The position numbers and the translations under genes were made by a program. The notes under the pieces were generated by a model. The model ran no database searches. It saw only the letters and a program-made list of their open reading frames with translations, and was not told the origin of the DNA. From NCBI GenBank assembly GCA_031286725.1, contig JAITTR010000008.1, positions 1 through 5,477 of the forward strand: DNA of 5,477 bases. Direction: 5' to 3'. Below, one piece after another: positions 5,455 through 5,477 of the stretch; position 1 is the first letter of the stretch, and each line of letters begins with the position of its first letter. This DNA is from Holosporales bacterium. GTDB taxonomy: Bacteria > Pseudomonadota > Alphaproteobacteria > RUG11792.

Positions 5455-5477
5455 ACATCAAGCTTTTAGCTTGATGT
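5455..5477. repeat. hairpin 3 (perfect inverted repeat)
   Basis: ACATCAAGCT (5455-5464) and AGCTTGATGT (5468-5477) are perfect complements around a TTT loop. It could be a factor-independent terminator stem for a gene to the left or right, but the bases after it are outside the window and no T run can be checked on the plus strand; on the minus strand it is followed by TTGG, not a T run. Confidence 0.65.

Larger units (their letters stand above)
5211..5477. other. gene-free right end: promoter then hairpin cluster
   Basis: No gene is visible. The part next to the biotin gene holds its ribosome binding site and probable promoter, a nine-codon frame with a strong ribosome binding site (5249-5278), and short strings shared with the inverted repeats (ATTCTTGATAA, ATTCTCCT, ACAATTTTGTCGC). 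The last 116 bases form three consecutive hairpins and include a strongly GC-rich block. The window stops exactly at the end of the third stem, so what follows is unknown. Confidence 0.6.

Noticed and set aside
5362..5477. Integron attC site or CRISPR repeats
   Set aside because: The hairpins differ in sequence and spacing, there are no repeat-spacer units, and the conserved GTT/AAC core sites of attC are not found in the required arrangement.

Overview
The window is AT-rich DNA with three intact protein genes, all on the minus strand, separated by long stretches of apparently decayed non-coding sequence. The proteins look proteobacterial. The AT richness, low coding density and decayed repeats suggest a reduced or host-associated genome, perhaps of Rickettsiales or Holosporales type. 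That placement is inference; no rRNA or other marker gene is present.

Layout from left to right. Positions 1-897 hold no convincing gene. They contain a degenerate repeat (about 23-345), a GC-rich tract with a canonical G-quadruplex pattern on the minus strand (346-371), and a second, weaker repeat piece (about 600-835). Positions 898-1686 are dapD (tetrahydrodipicolinate N-succinyltransferase; lysine and diaminopimelate synthesis). Positions 1680-2936 are a 12-helix MFS transporter that overlaps dapD by 7 bases, so the two form a transporter-dapD operon read right to left from a likely promoter at 2967-2995. Positions 2937-3884 are gene-free and carry a diverged, inverted copy of the left repeat (about 3209-3779). 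The dapD operon is therefore bracketed by old inverted repeats. Positions 3885-5210 encode a two-domain biotin protein: an N-terminal alpha/beta hydrolase with an apparently intact Ser-Asp-His triad, fused to a full-length BioC methyltransferase. It starts at a TTG codon behind a good ribosome binding site. Positions 5211-5477 are non-coding. They hold a probable promoter for the biotin gene and, at the right end, three consecutive hairpins, the middle one about 79% G+C.

How the genes work together. BioC methylates the malonyl thioester so that fatty-acid synthesis can build the pimeloyl chain, and a BioH-type esterase later removes the methyl group. The fusion would put the opening and closing steps of pimelate synthesis on one chain. 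DapD makes N-succinyl-2-amino-6-oxopimelate on the route to meso-diaminopimelate for peptidoglycan and lysine. The transporter's substrate cannot be read from sequence.

The most notable observations are the hydrolase-BioC fusion, the inverted repeats around the dapD operon, the overlapping (mutually exclusive) hairpins at the right end, and two GC-rich G-tract islands in otherwise AT-rich DNA. No CRISPR array, tRNA, rRNA or intact transposase was found.
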